Shown: positions 1 to 9,973 of the stretch, piece by piece | Numbering within the stretch: position 1 is the stretch's first letter | Layout: the number at the start of each line of letters is the position of its first letter | Origin: Micractinium sp. NFX-FRZ | Taxonomy: Eukaryota > Chlorophyta > Trebouxiophyceae > Chlorellales > Chlorellaceae | Length of the DNA stretch: 64,000 nt | Direction of reading: 5' to 3' | Assembly: GCA_029339195.1 (NCBI GenBank) | Contig: JAPTJF010000046.1 | Coordinates: 62,001-126,000, forward strand | Notes under the pieces: model-generated | Databases searched by the model: none | What the model was told of the DNA's origin: nothing | The model's input: the letters and a program-made list of their open reading frames with translations, nothing else | Position numbers and translations under genes: made by a program

Positions 1-234
1 TGCTGTGCTGTGCCCTGCTGTGCTTTGCTGTGCCTGATGCCGCCGCCTAGGAGCTGCACAGCTGTGGCGGGAGGCTGGCGTGGCGTGCCATTGCCTGCCT
101 CTGCGCTGCGCTGCGCTGGGTGGAATGTGGCTTGTGCCGACCCTTCCACAACCAGGCCTGCCCCCTGCTGCCCTGCCCATTGGCAACAGAGTGTACACAA
201 CATATCTTTCTCTTCTTGTTTCTTCACGCCGCAG

Positions 235-271
235 GTACATCTCTCGCATGTCCAGTGACAGCGTCGTCTGA
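235..271 (+). CDS. 3'-terminal exon of an unidentified gene (partial)
   Basis: A pyrimidine-rich stretch ending in cgccgcag gives a good acceptor at 233-234. The frame after it reads RYISRMSSDSVV and stops with TGA at 269-271. The rest of the gene lies upstream of the window, so the product cannot be named. Bases 1-234 look like intron, with TGCTG-type repeats at the very start. The exon phase cannot be checked without the upstream exon; phase 0 is assumed. Confidence 0.5.
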
Positions 272-415
272 AGGGGCGGGCGCCCTGCACCTTGAGTAAC
301 ACCCCCCCCAAGCAGCATGCGTCCCGTGCGCTAGACGCTTGCCCTGGCGCTCCACAGCCTGCGCCAAGAAAGCGCCCCTGCCCCCTGCTGCATTGCTTTG
401 GTGGGCATCTCCATT

Positions 416-420
416 TGTAA
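416..420 (+). promoter_or_regulatory. poly(A) signal TGTAA
   Basis: TGTAA lies 145 bases after the stop at 271. TGTAA is the usual poly(A) signal of green algae, so this fits the 3' UTR end of the partial gene. Confidence 0.5.
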
Positions 421-1289
421 ATGTGGTCCCTCAATCAGCTGGCTAGATCGTAGTAGCAGTCTGTACTGTGCACAGGGCAGAAGAGCCAGCAGCCGTGGTG
501 AGGCAGTAGAGCAAGCAGCCGACCCGTGTCAGAGCGGGACACTGGTGTCCGGGGACGCTTGCACCCTCCCTGCTTCCATGTGTTGCTGCACAAACTGTGC
601 GTGGGTTGCCCTGTGACAGGGGTGCCTGGCAAAGGTGTTTAATTGCCTGAGAGGCAGGGCAGATTGGAAGAGGGGGTGAACTCGGATTGAAGGGGCGACG
701 GCGCGTGCACACCGCTGTCAGGGCGCCGCACGTGGCCCCGTTCGGAAGCCCGCCATCCCCAGCCCGCATTGCTTTCAAATCACTATCAGCACACCTTGAA
801 GCTGTGCCAAAGCCGGCAATGGACCCTACAATGTGGTTCACACCAGGGACTTCTGAAATATCAAGGCGGAAATATCTGAACTCCGTGCCTGTCTCTCCTC
901 ACATTGCGCACTACCAAGCAGAGGGCACACACTATTGTAGAACGACAGCCACTCTATCTGAAGTGTTAGAGGGAATGCCTAGCGAATCGGCTGAGGCGGA
1001 CTTTAACGGGCAGGTGCGGCCCGCCTGTGGCATGCCAAGCCGCAATCATGCTAGCACAAGCAGGGGGGGCGCGCAGGGGCCGGGGTGGCGGCCTTCGGCC
1101 GTGGCGCGCGGAGCGCTGTATCTGGCCCGCTCACGAGCATATCTGGCCCGCTCACGAGCGCGCACCCGGCCGCAACGCGCTCTCACGGACAAGGTCTGAG
1201 CTGTGGCCGACTTGCTGTCCCCGCCCCCTGGCCTGCAGGAGGGCGGCGCCGACCCTGCGGCCGCGGTTCCCGCCGACGTCGCCGCGTTC
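421..1289. other. intergenic / 5' region of the DUF506 gene
   Basis: No coding exon could be supported. The frame of the first DUF506 exon is open back to a TGA at 1197-1199, so any upstream coding exon would have to join after that point. The stretch holds a 21-bp tandem repeat at 1119-1160. Confidence 0.4.
1119..1160. repeat. 21-bp tandem repeat, two copies
   Basis: The unit tatctggcccgctcacgagc plus one base is repeated back to back at 1119-1139 and 1140-1160, differing only in the last base. It sits about 130 bp before the first ATG of the DUF506 gene, in the presumed 5' UTR or promoter. Confidence 0.85.
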
Positions 1290-3263
1290 ATGACCCAGTT
1301 TGTGGCGACGCTCACCACGCCCGAGAATGAGCTGGAGCAGCAGGTGCATTGGGTCACACACAGGGGTGTGCGTCACAGCCAGCAACTCACTTGTGTCGGG
1401 GCATGGGAGCTGGCAGTGTGCGGCGGGCAAGGCTAAGGGTGCCAGCAATAGCACCGTGCGGGCTGCCTGGGCGCTGCACCGGGGCAGAAAGGCTCTTTTA
1501 TCAGCACACCCCGTGCTGGGGCACACCCCAGATTCTGAATCTCCTCCCCTTCTTTGCCACTCCCACTCCACGCCACCTCACCTGCAGCTGGCAGAGGCAG
1601 CCACCCGTTGGGTTGCCCGGCACGAGCCGCTCGGCCCCACCATCCCGGCATGGCCCGCCCCCGCCGCACGCTGCCTGGTGGGCAGCAGCATGAACAACTC
1701 GCGCTGCAGCAGCCCCTGCTGGAGCGGCAGCGGTGATGCAGTCCCCGCTGCCCCCACTTGGGGCGGCGGCGGCGGCGCGGGGCCTGGCCCGGGCAGCAGC
1801 GGGCGCAGCAGCGAGGAGGGCAGCAGCGCAGCGTGGCGCCTGTGCAGCTGGCTGCAGCGCCAGGGCTGGCCCGCGCAGCACTGCGCCTCCTTCCGCAGCG
1901 GCAGCGCCGGCGGCAGCGCCGGCGGCTCCGGCTCCGGCTGGCGCTTCTCCTCAGGCCACGAATTTGTGCTGGTCTACCCCCAGCACTGCAGCTGGTCAAG
2001 CGGCACCTTGGGTGACGCCAACGCCGGCGGCGCCGCTCCTGGCGGCATGCCCGCTGCAGGCGGCGGCGGCGGTGGCAGCAGCAGCAGCAGCAGCAGCGAC
2101 GGCGGCAGCAGCAGCAGCAGCGGCGGCGGCAGCAGTGGGGACAGCGACGTCAACATGATGGCGGGTGCAGTCAATGATGAAGACATGCAGGCCGCGCTGG
2201 TTGTGGACCCCGAGTTTAGCACCCAGTTTGCCCTGTCCTCCCCCACCCCCCGCTACCAGGTGCGCCCGCCAGCAGTGAGCGGAAAGGTAGCAGCGCGAGG
2301 GATTCTGTGCTCTGGTTGGTTTTGAATCGGGGGCGGTGCTGCGGCTTTGCTTGCTGCCCTTTTGGCTTGCTCAACGGGCGGCCCCATGGGCGTACTGGCC
2401 TCGGTGTGGGTGGGCCGTCTCGGCCCTCCCCAAAGTGTCCACACATGCTGCACATGACCGAGCCCGTTTCGTCCTGCCAACACACCATCCTCCCCTCTGC
2501 CCCACTGCTGTGTCTGCCCGCCCCATTGGCGCCGCAGGTGGTGATGGCCCTGCTGCCGCGCGTGTTTGTGGGCACGTATGCCCGCCTGCAGCAGCTGGTG
2601 GAGTGGGCGTGCCGCGAGATGCAGGGCAGCTTCCAGAGCAGCGACGGTGAGCTGCCACCCTGGCGCTCGCTGGACCAGGTGCTTGCCAAGTGGCGCCTGC
2701 AGGGCATGGAGGCCGGGGAGGGCAGCGACGCGGGCAGCCCTGTGGGGGACAGCAGGATGGTGCCCCAGCACCCACAGCAGGCGCGCCCGCTGTGGGCACT
2801 TGACGAGCCGCGGATGCAGCAGGAGCAGCAGCTGCCGCATGAGGCGCAGCGGCAGCAGCGGCGGGCGGGGAGGCAGGCGGGCGCGGGCAGCCTCCCGGGC
2901 AGCAGCCCCGCCTCTGCCCCCGCCGCCTGCGGTGCCGCCTTCTCCGCCGAGCAGCAGCAGGCGATGCGGTCGCTCCTGCTGTCGCCTACCCCGCCCGCCG
3001 TGCCTGCTCAGCGGTCTCAGGTCGCGCTGCTGCTTGCCGCGTCGGCCCCGCTGACCAGCAGCAGCAGCTGCAGTAGCATGGACATGCTGCCGGCACCCTC
3101 GGGAGGGCTGGCAGCCCCCTGTGGAGCTGCTGCTGCCCTGCCCCGTTCTCTCCTAACTCAAGAGCTGACATGCCTGGCCAAGGGCGCCACAGCCCCGCAG
3201 CCGGGGCATGGGCCGGGCCCTGCTGCGGCCAGCGTCTCTTTGGCTTACGGCCTGGAGCGCTGA
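1290..3263 (+). CDS. DUF506 (PDDEXK-like) plant-type protein
   Basis: Exons 1290-1343, 1588-2259, 2538-3263; all junctions are phase 0 with GT-AG borders; about 483 aa from the first ATG. Plant DUF506 motifs appear in order: RLCSWLQRQGWPAQHC (residues ~100), EFVLVYP, then VVDPEFSTQFALSSPTPRYQ running across the second intron into VVMALLPRVFVGTYARLQQL, and finally LPPWRSLDQVLAKW. This matches the family's conserved core (hydrophobic strand, FVG, RLQ, PPWR...AKW). The segment between the first blocks is expanded with Gly/Ser runs (2060-2145), and the C-terminal third is low-complexity Gln/Ala/Ser. The family is classed as PDDEXK-nuclease-like by fold, but its biochemical role is not settled. 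The start is uncertain: no ATG precedes 1290 in this open frame, and a spliced upstream exon is possible. Confidence 0.8.
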
Positions 3264-4341
3264 GAGCCTTGTGGCTGGGCGCGCTGTCCGCCCAGGCAGT
3301 ATGCTTTGTTTGTCATGCATATGTGTGTTCTGCTCCTGTGCTGGAGCAGGGGTGGCCCTCTGCCCCCCTGTGCTTGTCTATGCCCGCGTCCCTGTGTGTT
3401 CGGGAGGACGATCAACTGATCTCATTTCATGCGGACACATTGGTGCGCCCCCTCGGTGGTTCAGTCGCCCCACCGCCTATCTTGCCATGATGCCCCTCAC
3501 GCTTCATACTTGCTTGGTACTATGGCCCCGTTAAACGTAAGCTGTGCGCCCCCGCGCATCAACTGCCTCTCCACGCTGCTGCTCCCTCTGTCGCACTAGC
3601 TGGCTTTGCCCATACTCCCCTTGCTCCACCCTCCCTCCACCCCACCTGCCTCTTCCGCCTGTGGCACTAAGCAGGGGTACGCATACATGCTACCTCAACA
3701 CTCTCTCCACCCCACCTTGCCTCCTCCGCCTGTGGCACTAAGCAGGCGGTATGCATACATGCTACCTCAACACTCTCTTCAATAGCACCCATGTGAACTC
3801 CTCCCAGAAGCTCTGAAGGTTGCCCGCCCGCGAGCGACACTGGCAGGACGCTGGAGTGGCGGCTGCACGCAGGCCTGCCTCTGCTGCTGCATCCAAAGCA
3901 TGGCCATTCAGTAGCGGGAGAGTGGTGCTGTTTTGCTTGCATGCCAGCGTGTGAAGTGTGTGGGCTGGCAGGAAGGGTGGCCCAGGCCTGTGGGCGTGCC
4001 CTGCCGCCTTGCGCTGCCCTCCCCTATGTCGGCAGCCCCCTAGGGTTCTCGCGGCCAAGTGCCCCACGGCGACACCACGGCTGGCCCTTCATGCGCCCCA
4101 ATTGACGCCCTCGTGCCGGGACGAGTGCTGTCACCACAGAATGGCACCACCAGCACCGAGCTTCATCAGCTTCATGCCTGCTGCGTCGGCAGGAAAAACA
4201 AACCCTCCCCGATTCCGCCATCTTCTCATTTCATTCTTCCGTTCGAGTCGAAAACGGGGAGCTGCTGAGGCCCCCGCAAGCAAGCAAGTCGGTCCCTCTT
4301 ACCTCCCTTGGCGTTGTGCGCCCCGTTGAATTGCTGCGGAC
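3264..4341. other. intergenic region with a 71-bp tandem duplication
   Basis: No exon is supported between the DUF506 stop and the APRR2-like start. No TGTAA signal was seen after 3263. The only clear structure is the tandem repeat at 3635-3778. Confidence 0.5.
3635..3778. repeat. 71-bp tandem duplication
   Basis: Two adjacent copies with period 71 (gtggcactaagcagg at 3661 and again at 3732; catacatgctacctcaacac in both). Copies are about 3635-3705 and 3706-3778 and differ at a few positions. They lie in the probable 3' UTR or spacer after the DUF506 gene. Confidence 0.85.
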
Positions 4342-6354
4342 ATGAGCTCCTTCCCAAAGGTGCGTTGAAGCGAGCCTTGCTTCGGGGAACCTCGCACTCG
4401 AGCGTCTCGAGCCCCCAGTGCCCCCAAACCGACGAGGCCCAACGCGCTCTCCGATGCAGGGACTCCAGGTGTTGCTGCTAGATCTGACGGCCGATGGCGA
4501 GGCTGCACGTGCGCTCGGAAGCCACAATTTTGCCTATGTCGGTGAGGCCCCTCCCTTGCATCTCCTGCATCTCCTCCCGCCCCAGCCTGCAACGTGTGCA
4601 GCACCCTGCATTCAGAGGCCTGAGCAGCCGAGCGCACCGAGCGCTGCAGGAGCAGCCGGCGGGTGGCGACGGCACCGTGACGGCACCGCTTGCCGTCTAC
4701 TGGTTTCCCGCAGCTGGGTGCTTCACTGCTTGCTGCCGCTCTGCTGCCGCCCGCCCTCTGCTCCCTTCCACGATGTCATCTCCCCCACCGCCCTTATTGA
4801 CATCCCTTGCTCCCCCGCCCCCTGCCCTGCAGTCACAACAGTGACCAGCCTTGCAGCTGCGCAGGCCCACCTGGCCTGTGCCGCCGCTGCCTACGACTGC
4901 GTAGTTGCAGAGCACACCATCCTGGCCAGCGCGCCAGCACCCGAGTCTTCCGCCTTCTTCCGCGCTGCCGCGGCGCTGCACACCCCTGTTGTGCTGATGG
5001 GGGAGCAGCCCAGCCAGGCGGCGGTGCTGCAAGGCGTCCGCTGGGGGGCGGTCGACTTTCTAGACCGCCCGCTGCCCATGCTCAAGCTGCGCACACTGTG
5101 GCAGCACAAGATCCGCAAGGTGGGTGCGCGCCTGCCTGCCTGCTGTTGCCTGCCTGCACCTCCGCTGCATGGGGCAGCTGGGTGGGACAGCGGGTGCGGT
5201 CCCGTGGCAGGCTGTGCAGGGCACCTGGCAGCGCGCTGAAATGTGCCAAGCACGCTGGTACGGCCGCCCTAGCATGCCGCCTGGTGCACAGGAGTTGCTG
5301 TGTGGCCTGGCCACTGCCCCACCTTCCTCCGTTCCCTGCACGCGCACTTGCCTTCAGATGATGGAGCGCGGGAATGGCGGTGTGCTGCCGCGCCGCCCCT
5401 CCTGCCCCCAGCTGCCCTCTGCCAGCGCAGCCACTGCGGGCGACAGCGCGCTCAGCGGGGGCGGCTCCGGCACGGAGCCCCTCATGCCGCGCAGCGGCAG
5501 CCTGCCAGGCCTCAGCTGCCCTGACACCCCCTCTCTGCGCACAGCCTCAGTGGCCGCCCCTCAGCCCAGCTCCAGCTTTGGCAGCGGCGAGAGCGGTGGC
5601 GGGCTCCAGCCCCAGCCCAGCGGCGTGCCGGCTGCCACGGCGGGCGACCGCTCTGACGCCACCAGCGGGGTGCCGCGGGTGCAGCCCGGCGCAGCTGCCG
5701 TGCTGCAGGCAACGCCTGCCGGCCCCCCGGCACCCCTGGCGTGCGTGCGCCTGGGCGCCGCAGGCGAGGCGCTGCCGGCCGCGGTGGTGCATTGGCCAGC
5801 GCTGCCCGCCGGCACCGCCTGGGGCACGCCGGTGGGGTGCGGCGTGCTGCCACCGCTGCCCGCGACGGCGCCGCCGTCCCCAGCCGCCGCCTTCCGTCCC
5901 CCCTCCATCAAGTGGTGCTCCCCCGGCAGCCTGCCCGTGGCCGCCTCCTCTTACGAGCTCCTGCTGCCTGAGGACTTCAGCCTGGCTCGCGCCGCCGCTG
6001 AGGCCGGCACCGGCGGCCCAGGTGCGCGGCAGCATTGCGCTTGCCTGGGTGCTGGCTTCCATGCCTGCCAGGCCGGCGGCATAGCCGGGCAGGAGCATGG
6101 CATGTACAGCGCGGGGGGTTGCTCCAGCTGTGCCACAGCAGGCTGTGCATGCTGCAGGAGCGGTGCTTGCCCAGCCTGGCCCCGGCGTGTGCCCAAGCCT
6201 CTGCCTCCCCCGCCTGCTCCTAACTTTCCCCCCGCTCCTGCTGCCCCCCCCGCCTTTTTGTTGTGCCGCCGCAGTCCGCAGTGGGCCGTTGGGCCTCAAG
6301 CTGACCGTAACACCCGAGCTGCTGGCGGGGCTCAACAGCGCCCTCCAAGCCTAG
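4342..6354 (+). CDS. APRR2-like pseudo-response regulator, receiver domain only
   Basis: Exons 4342-4359, 4460-4541, 4833-5119, 5358-6021, 6275-6354; phases agree; 376 aa. The 18-nt first exon plus the second gives FPKGLQVLLLD, the typical start of APRR2-type receivers, followed by YVVTTVTS, and the domain ends with AVDFLDRPLPMLKLRTLWQH, matching the LWQH of plant pseudo-response regulators. The position of the phospho-accepting Asp is Glu (E60 in YDCVVAE) and the usual Lys is replaced (DRPL), so phosphotransfer is not expected. The C-terminus GPLGLKLTVTPELLAGLNSA resembles the PLGLKPP...VLAEL tail of plant APRR2 proteins. Between them is low-complexity Ser/Pro/Ala sequence. No GARP/Myb-like motif is seen in any exon or intron. 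Likely a regulatory protein in the nucleus (inference). Confidence 0.72.
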
Positions 6355-8540
6355 AGTGCTGTCAGCCTCGGCGGCAGCACCCAACATCCGTGCACACGCT
6401 GGCTGGTGCTTGCCCCAGCCCCGGCCAGCCACTTCTGATCTCCTGAGCGGGGCAGCTGCCCAGCAAATAGCCGCTGCCCCACAAACGTGCCGACGGCGGC
6501 AGACCGTTGTCTGCCCCCCTGCCTCCCCTGCCGCCGCGGCCCCCTTGCCCTCCAGCGGCGCACCGTGCGGCTGCACCATGGCGTGCCCGAAGCGCCGCCG
6601 CATCCGCTGCACGCTGCGCTGCTGGGCCCCTTGGGCGGCTGGCCCCTTTGGGCGGCTGGCCCCTTGCACCCATTCAACCCTATGAGCCCACACACCACCC
6701 CAACCGAGATACAGGCGCAGTACGCCGCACACTTCCGCACACTTCCAGAGACTCCCGCGCGCGCCCTGGAGCATGTGCCTATGCCCACCCGCGCCCTGCT
6801 TCTTTTCCCTCTCGAGCTCACCAACACCGGCGCACGCGCAACACCAGCAGCACCGCTCCCCACCACGTTTTCATCCAATGCATGCCCATTTTGTTTCGCT
6901 CCGCGCGCGCCGCCCCACCGCGCCCCCAAGCCCGCCCTTTAGTTCCCCAGCCCCTCGAGCCCCCCAATTCATGGGCCGCCCCGCAAGCGCCCCTGCCGTC
7001 TGTTTGATACAGTGAGCCGGCATGCGCGCATTCTCCCCCTCCCCTCCCACCCCCCATTTTGGAAACCTGAACCCCCTCCCTCTGCGGCGCTCCGCCCGCC
7101 CATCCCACCTCCCTCCCACGACACAAGCACTGCTCTCTCTCCCCCCCTGCCCTGCTCCCACCTTACTGCTGCTCCCTGCGTGCCCGCGTGCGCACCCCCC
7201 TCTCCCCCTTGTTTGCTTGCCCTTGCCCCGCAACACCCCTTACGCCGCGAGGCCCCATTCCGCCCGCGCACCCCCTCCCTCCCCACTTCTTTCCAGGGCT
7301 GCCCCGCAGATGCGCGGCCAGCGCCCCCCGAGATATTTGTTTGTGCCCCTTCTTGTGTCCAGGCAGCCGCCACACCCGCTGTGCAGCCCGTGTGCCGCAT
7401 GGCAGGCCCTCCACCCAGTGTGCTGCGCCCAAGCCACCACCTGGCGGAGAGCGAGTGCCCGCTCCCCTCCCGGCTTGCCTCACCTTCCGGACTACGTACC
7501 CCGGCGCGCCCTTTGTGCCCCCCCAAAGCACCCACCTCGTCCCGTGCAGTGCCCCCGAGCCCTCTTTCCTCGCTCCTACTTACACTGCCGCCCTGCGCGT
7601 TTTGGCGCCGGAACATGGTGCACTGCACACGGCTGATTCAACACTGCAAAGTCTGAAGTCTCACACCATAGGCGTGCAACCGAGGGGAGGCAGCGCAGGT
7701 CTGGTGCCATGCAAGGATGGGTGGGTTGAGGGGAGGCCGCATGGTTTAGTGAGGCCAGGCACCGGCGTCCTGGGGACACCTGCGGCTGCAGCAGGCCAGC
7801 ACGCACCCTCTGAGCTGAGCTGGGCACTGCTGCAGCGCCGCGGGACACCCCCGCAAGCTAGCTAGCTGCAGGCCAGCAGCCTCGGCATCTGCGGTGCCGC
7901 ATGCACCATCCCCCCCTCAAAGCCTTTGAGGCCTCACACGGCGGCAACAACCTCTTACAAAGGACGGGAGAGAGACACACACGGCACCAAAGACGCAGGC
8001 GACTAAGGGGCACATCGATAGATAGGGGACTGGACGGGGACCAGACCAAGGAGGGAGGGGAAGAGGAACGCATGGGGGGGGGACGACCAGGGAACCGAAA
8101 AAAATATCGAGCCAGGGGAGGGGCACGGCTGCGGGCCTCCGCGCCCGGGGGGGGAGGGCGGGAGGGGCCAGGTATCATGTGGTCCGTGCTCAGCATGCAC
8201 AGCATGGCTGGCACGGGTCATGGGGTGGCTTCGTTCGTTTGGGGGTGGGCCAGCCGGCCTGTGGCATGCGTGCGGGGGGGGGGACATGGGGAGGGGCAGA
8301 CGCACAAGTGCATATACGGCAGACGCGGCGGGGTGGGGATCAGGGCGCCGCAAAAACTGGGGGGGTGCAAGTGGGGTGACTGGGGGGGTGCAGTGGGGTG
8401 GGGTGGGGCACAAGCAGGGGCCCGCAAAAGGCAGGGGGCGGGCTGGGATTGAATTGCGTGTTCGATATAAAGCGGTAGCGCTAAAGGGGGGGGCTGCAGG
8501 GACGAATCAATGGCAGCAGCGGCAGCAGCAGTGATGTGTT

Positions 8541-8568
8541 GGCGCGGCGGCGTGCACGCCGCCGCGCC
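8541..8568. repeat. perfect 28-bp GC-only palindrome
   Basis: The half ggcgcggcggcgtg is followed directly by its exact reverse complement cacgccgccgcgcc, with no spacer; the centre is GTGCAC. A TATAAA-like stretch lies 75 bp upstream (8464-8469). Function unknown. Confidence 0.9.
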
Positions 8569-9334
8569 TGCTGATGGATTGGATGGGGCAAGGGAGAGCG
8601 AGATGAATGGATCGACGAGCTAAGTCTCAGTTGTTGAGGTGTGGGCAGGGGTGGGGTGTAGTAGGCAGCCGGGAGGCGGTGGGGGGTGAGGGCATCAGAG
8701 CAGAAAGCAGAGGGGTTGGCACGGAAGCGAGGTATTCATGAGAGGGCTGGGGCAGGGGGCCACAAAGGCGGGGGGGCGGCGGATAAGAAGAGTGTGTGTG
8801 GGGGCAAAAGCAACTGACCGGTGGGAAGGGGGGTGCGGCTGCAGGCGCCACCGGCAGAGCGGCAGAGCTGGGGGGAGCCAGCCGCCGCGGCCTGGCGGGC
8901 AGGAAGCGTGCCGGCCGGTCTCCTGGTGCGGACTCACGCGTCGGGAGCGGCCCCGAGTGAGAGGTGCCCGAAGGGGGGGGGGGGACGTGTGGTGCCCGGC
9001 CGTGTGGACGTGGCGGCTGGGCGAGCAAAATCAGTACATCATATCATGGGGCGACGGGGGGGAGGGTCGTGAGGGGGGGAGTGTGTGTGTCGAGGGTAAT
9101 GCAGGGGGATGAAGAATGCAGGCAGGCGGGTGTAAGAGTACTCATCAGTGTGGGTGCAGGGGGAGGGGGTGCACGCCGCGGGGCTTGGGAGGGGGGATGC
9201 TGACCCGCTGCAGCGCGTCAGCGCTGGCTTCAGAGAGCGAGGGAGGGAGGGAGGGAGGGCAGAGAAAAATGGGAGGGAGAGGGGAGGAGAAAAGATATGC
9301 AGGCGGGCATGAAAGTGTGCAGCGGCCTGGGATC

Positions 9335-9375
9335 GGAGGAGGGGAGGGGGGCCGCGGGCGGCAGCGTCGTGCATG
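9335..9375 (+). repeat. 41-bp repeat, copy 1, ending at the assembly gap
   Basis: The 41 bases ending at the first N are identical to 9705-9745, offset exactly 370. A tandem duplication or a misjoin at contig ends would both explain this. Confidence 0.9.
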
Positions 9376-9385
9376 NNNNNNNNNN
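9376..9385. other. assembly gap (10 N)
   Basis: Ten N in a row, followed by a run of about 57 G (9395-9451). The true distance is unknown. Confidence 0.99.
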
Positions 9386-9393
9386 GGGGTGGG

Positions 9394-9453
<60 letters not shown>

Positions 9454-9704
9454 AAAGGTAGCTAGGACACCTGCCCGGCGCTAAGGGGGCAGTGGTAACT
9501 TGTGTGCGTGAGTGTGCAGGGTCGCAGAGGGAACGTGGTGAGCAGGAGAAAGGACCGATGTAAAAAGGGGGCGTTATCAGAGGAGGGAGGCTCGGCGGGG
9601 GCGCACCGCGAGGGGCGGGGCACCCGCAGCAACCGCGCGCTGGGCGGGGGCGCGGGGCGGGGCGAGAGCCAGCTGTGGATTTGGGGCGGCGTGGGTTGGT
9701 GCCG

Positions 9705-9745
9705 GGAGGAGGGGAGGGGGGCCGCGGGCGGCAGCGTCGTGCATG
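9705..9745 (+). repeat. 41-bp repeat, copy 2
   Basis: Exact second copy of 9335-9375 on the far side of the N gap and poly-G run. Confidence 0.9.
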
Positions 9746-9973
9746 GGGCATCGGTCAACTTGGTGGGTGGGATGCCTGGGGTGAGGAGGGTGGGGGGGCA
9801 GGGTTTGTTTGCCCCCGGTGGCGATGTCTGTGTGTGTATCGTGGTGCGGGGTGTCGTGCCGCAGCATGGCGGCCGGCCGGCCGCGCTCGTGGTGTGCTGG
9901 GGGCGGCAGAGAGCAGGGTGAGGCCTGCCTGGCAAGGCCCAGGGCGGCTGCACAGCCTGCGCCTGCAGCCGCT

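Larger units (their letters stand above)
6355..9973. other. gene-poor, homopolymer-rich spacer with an assembly gap
   Basis: No exon with family motifs was found on either strand. 6500-7600 is C-rich on the + strand and long open frames there are Pro/Ala/Arg low complexity with no stop-codon pressure. 7900-9970 is G-rich with poly-G runs. The 3' UTR of the APRR2-like gene and that of the RRM gene must lie here. A 28-bp palindrome, a 10-N gap and a 41-bp repeat flanking the gap are listed separately. Confidence 0.5.

Noticed and set aside
7012..7656. Overlapping + strand open frames of 200 codons or more in a C-rich stretch.
   Set aside because: Three frames are open at once because of base composition; the translations are Pro/Ala/Ser/Arg with no motif or splice logic.
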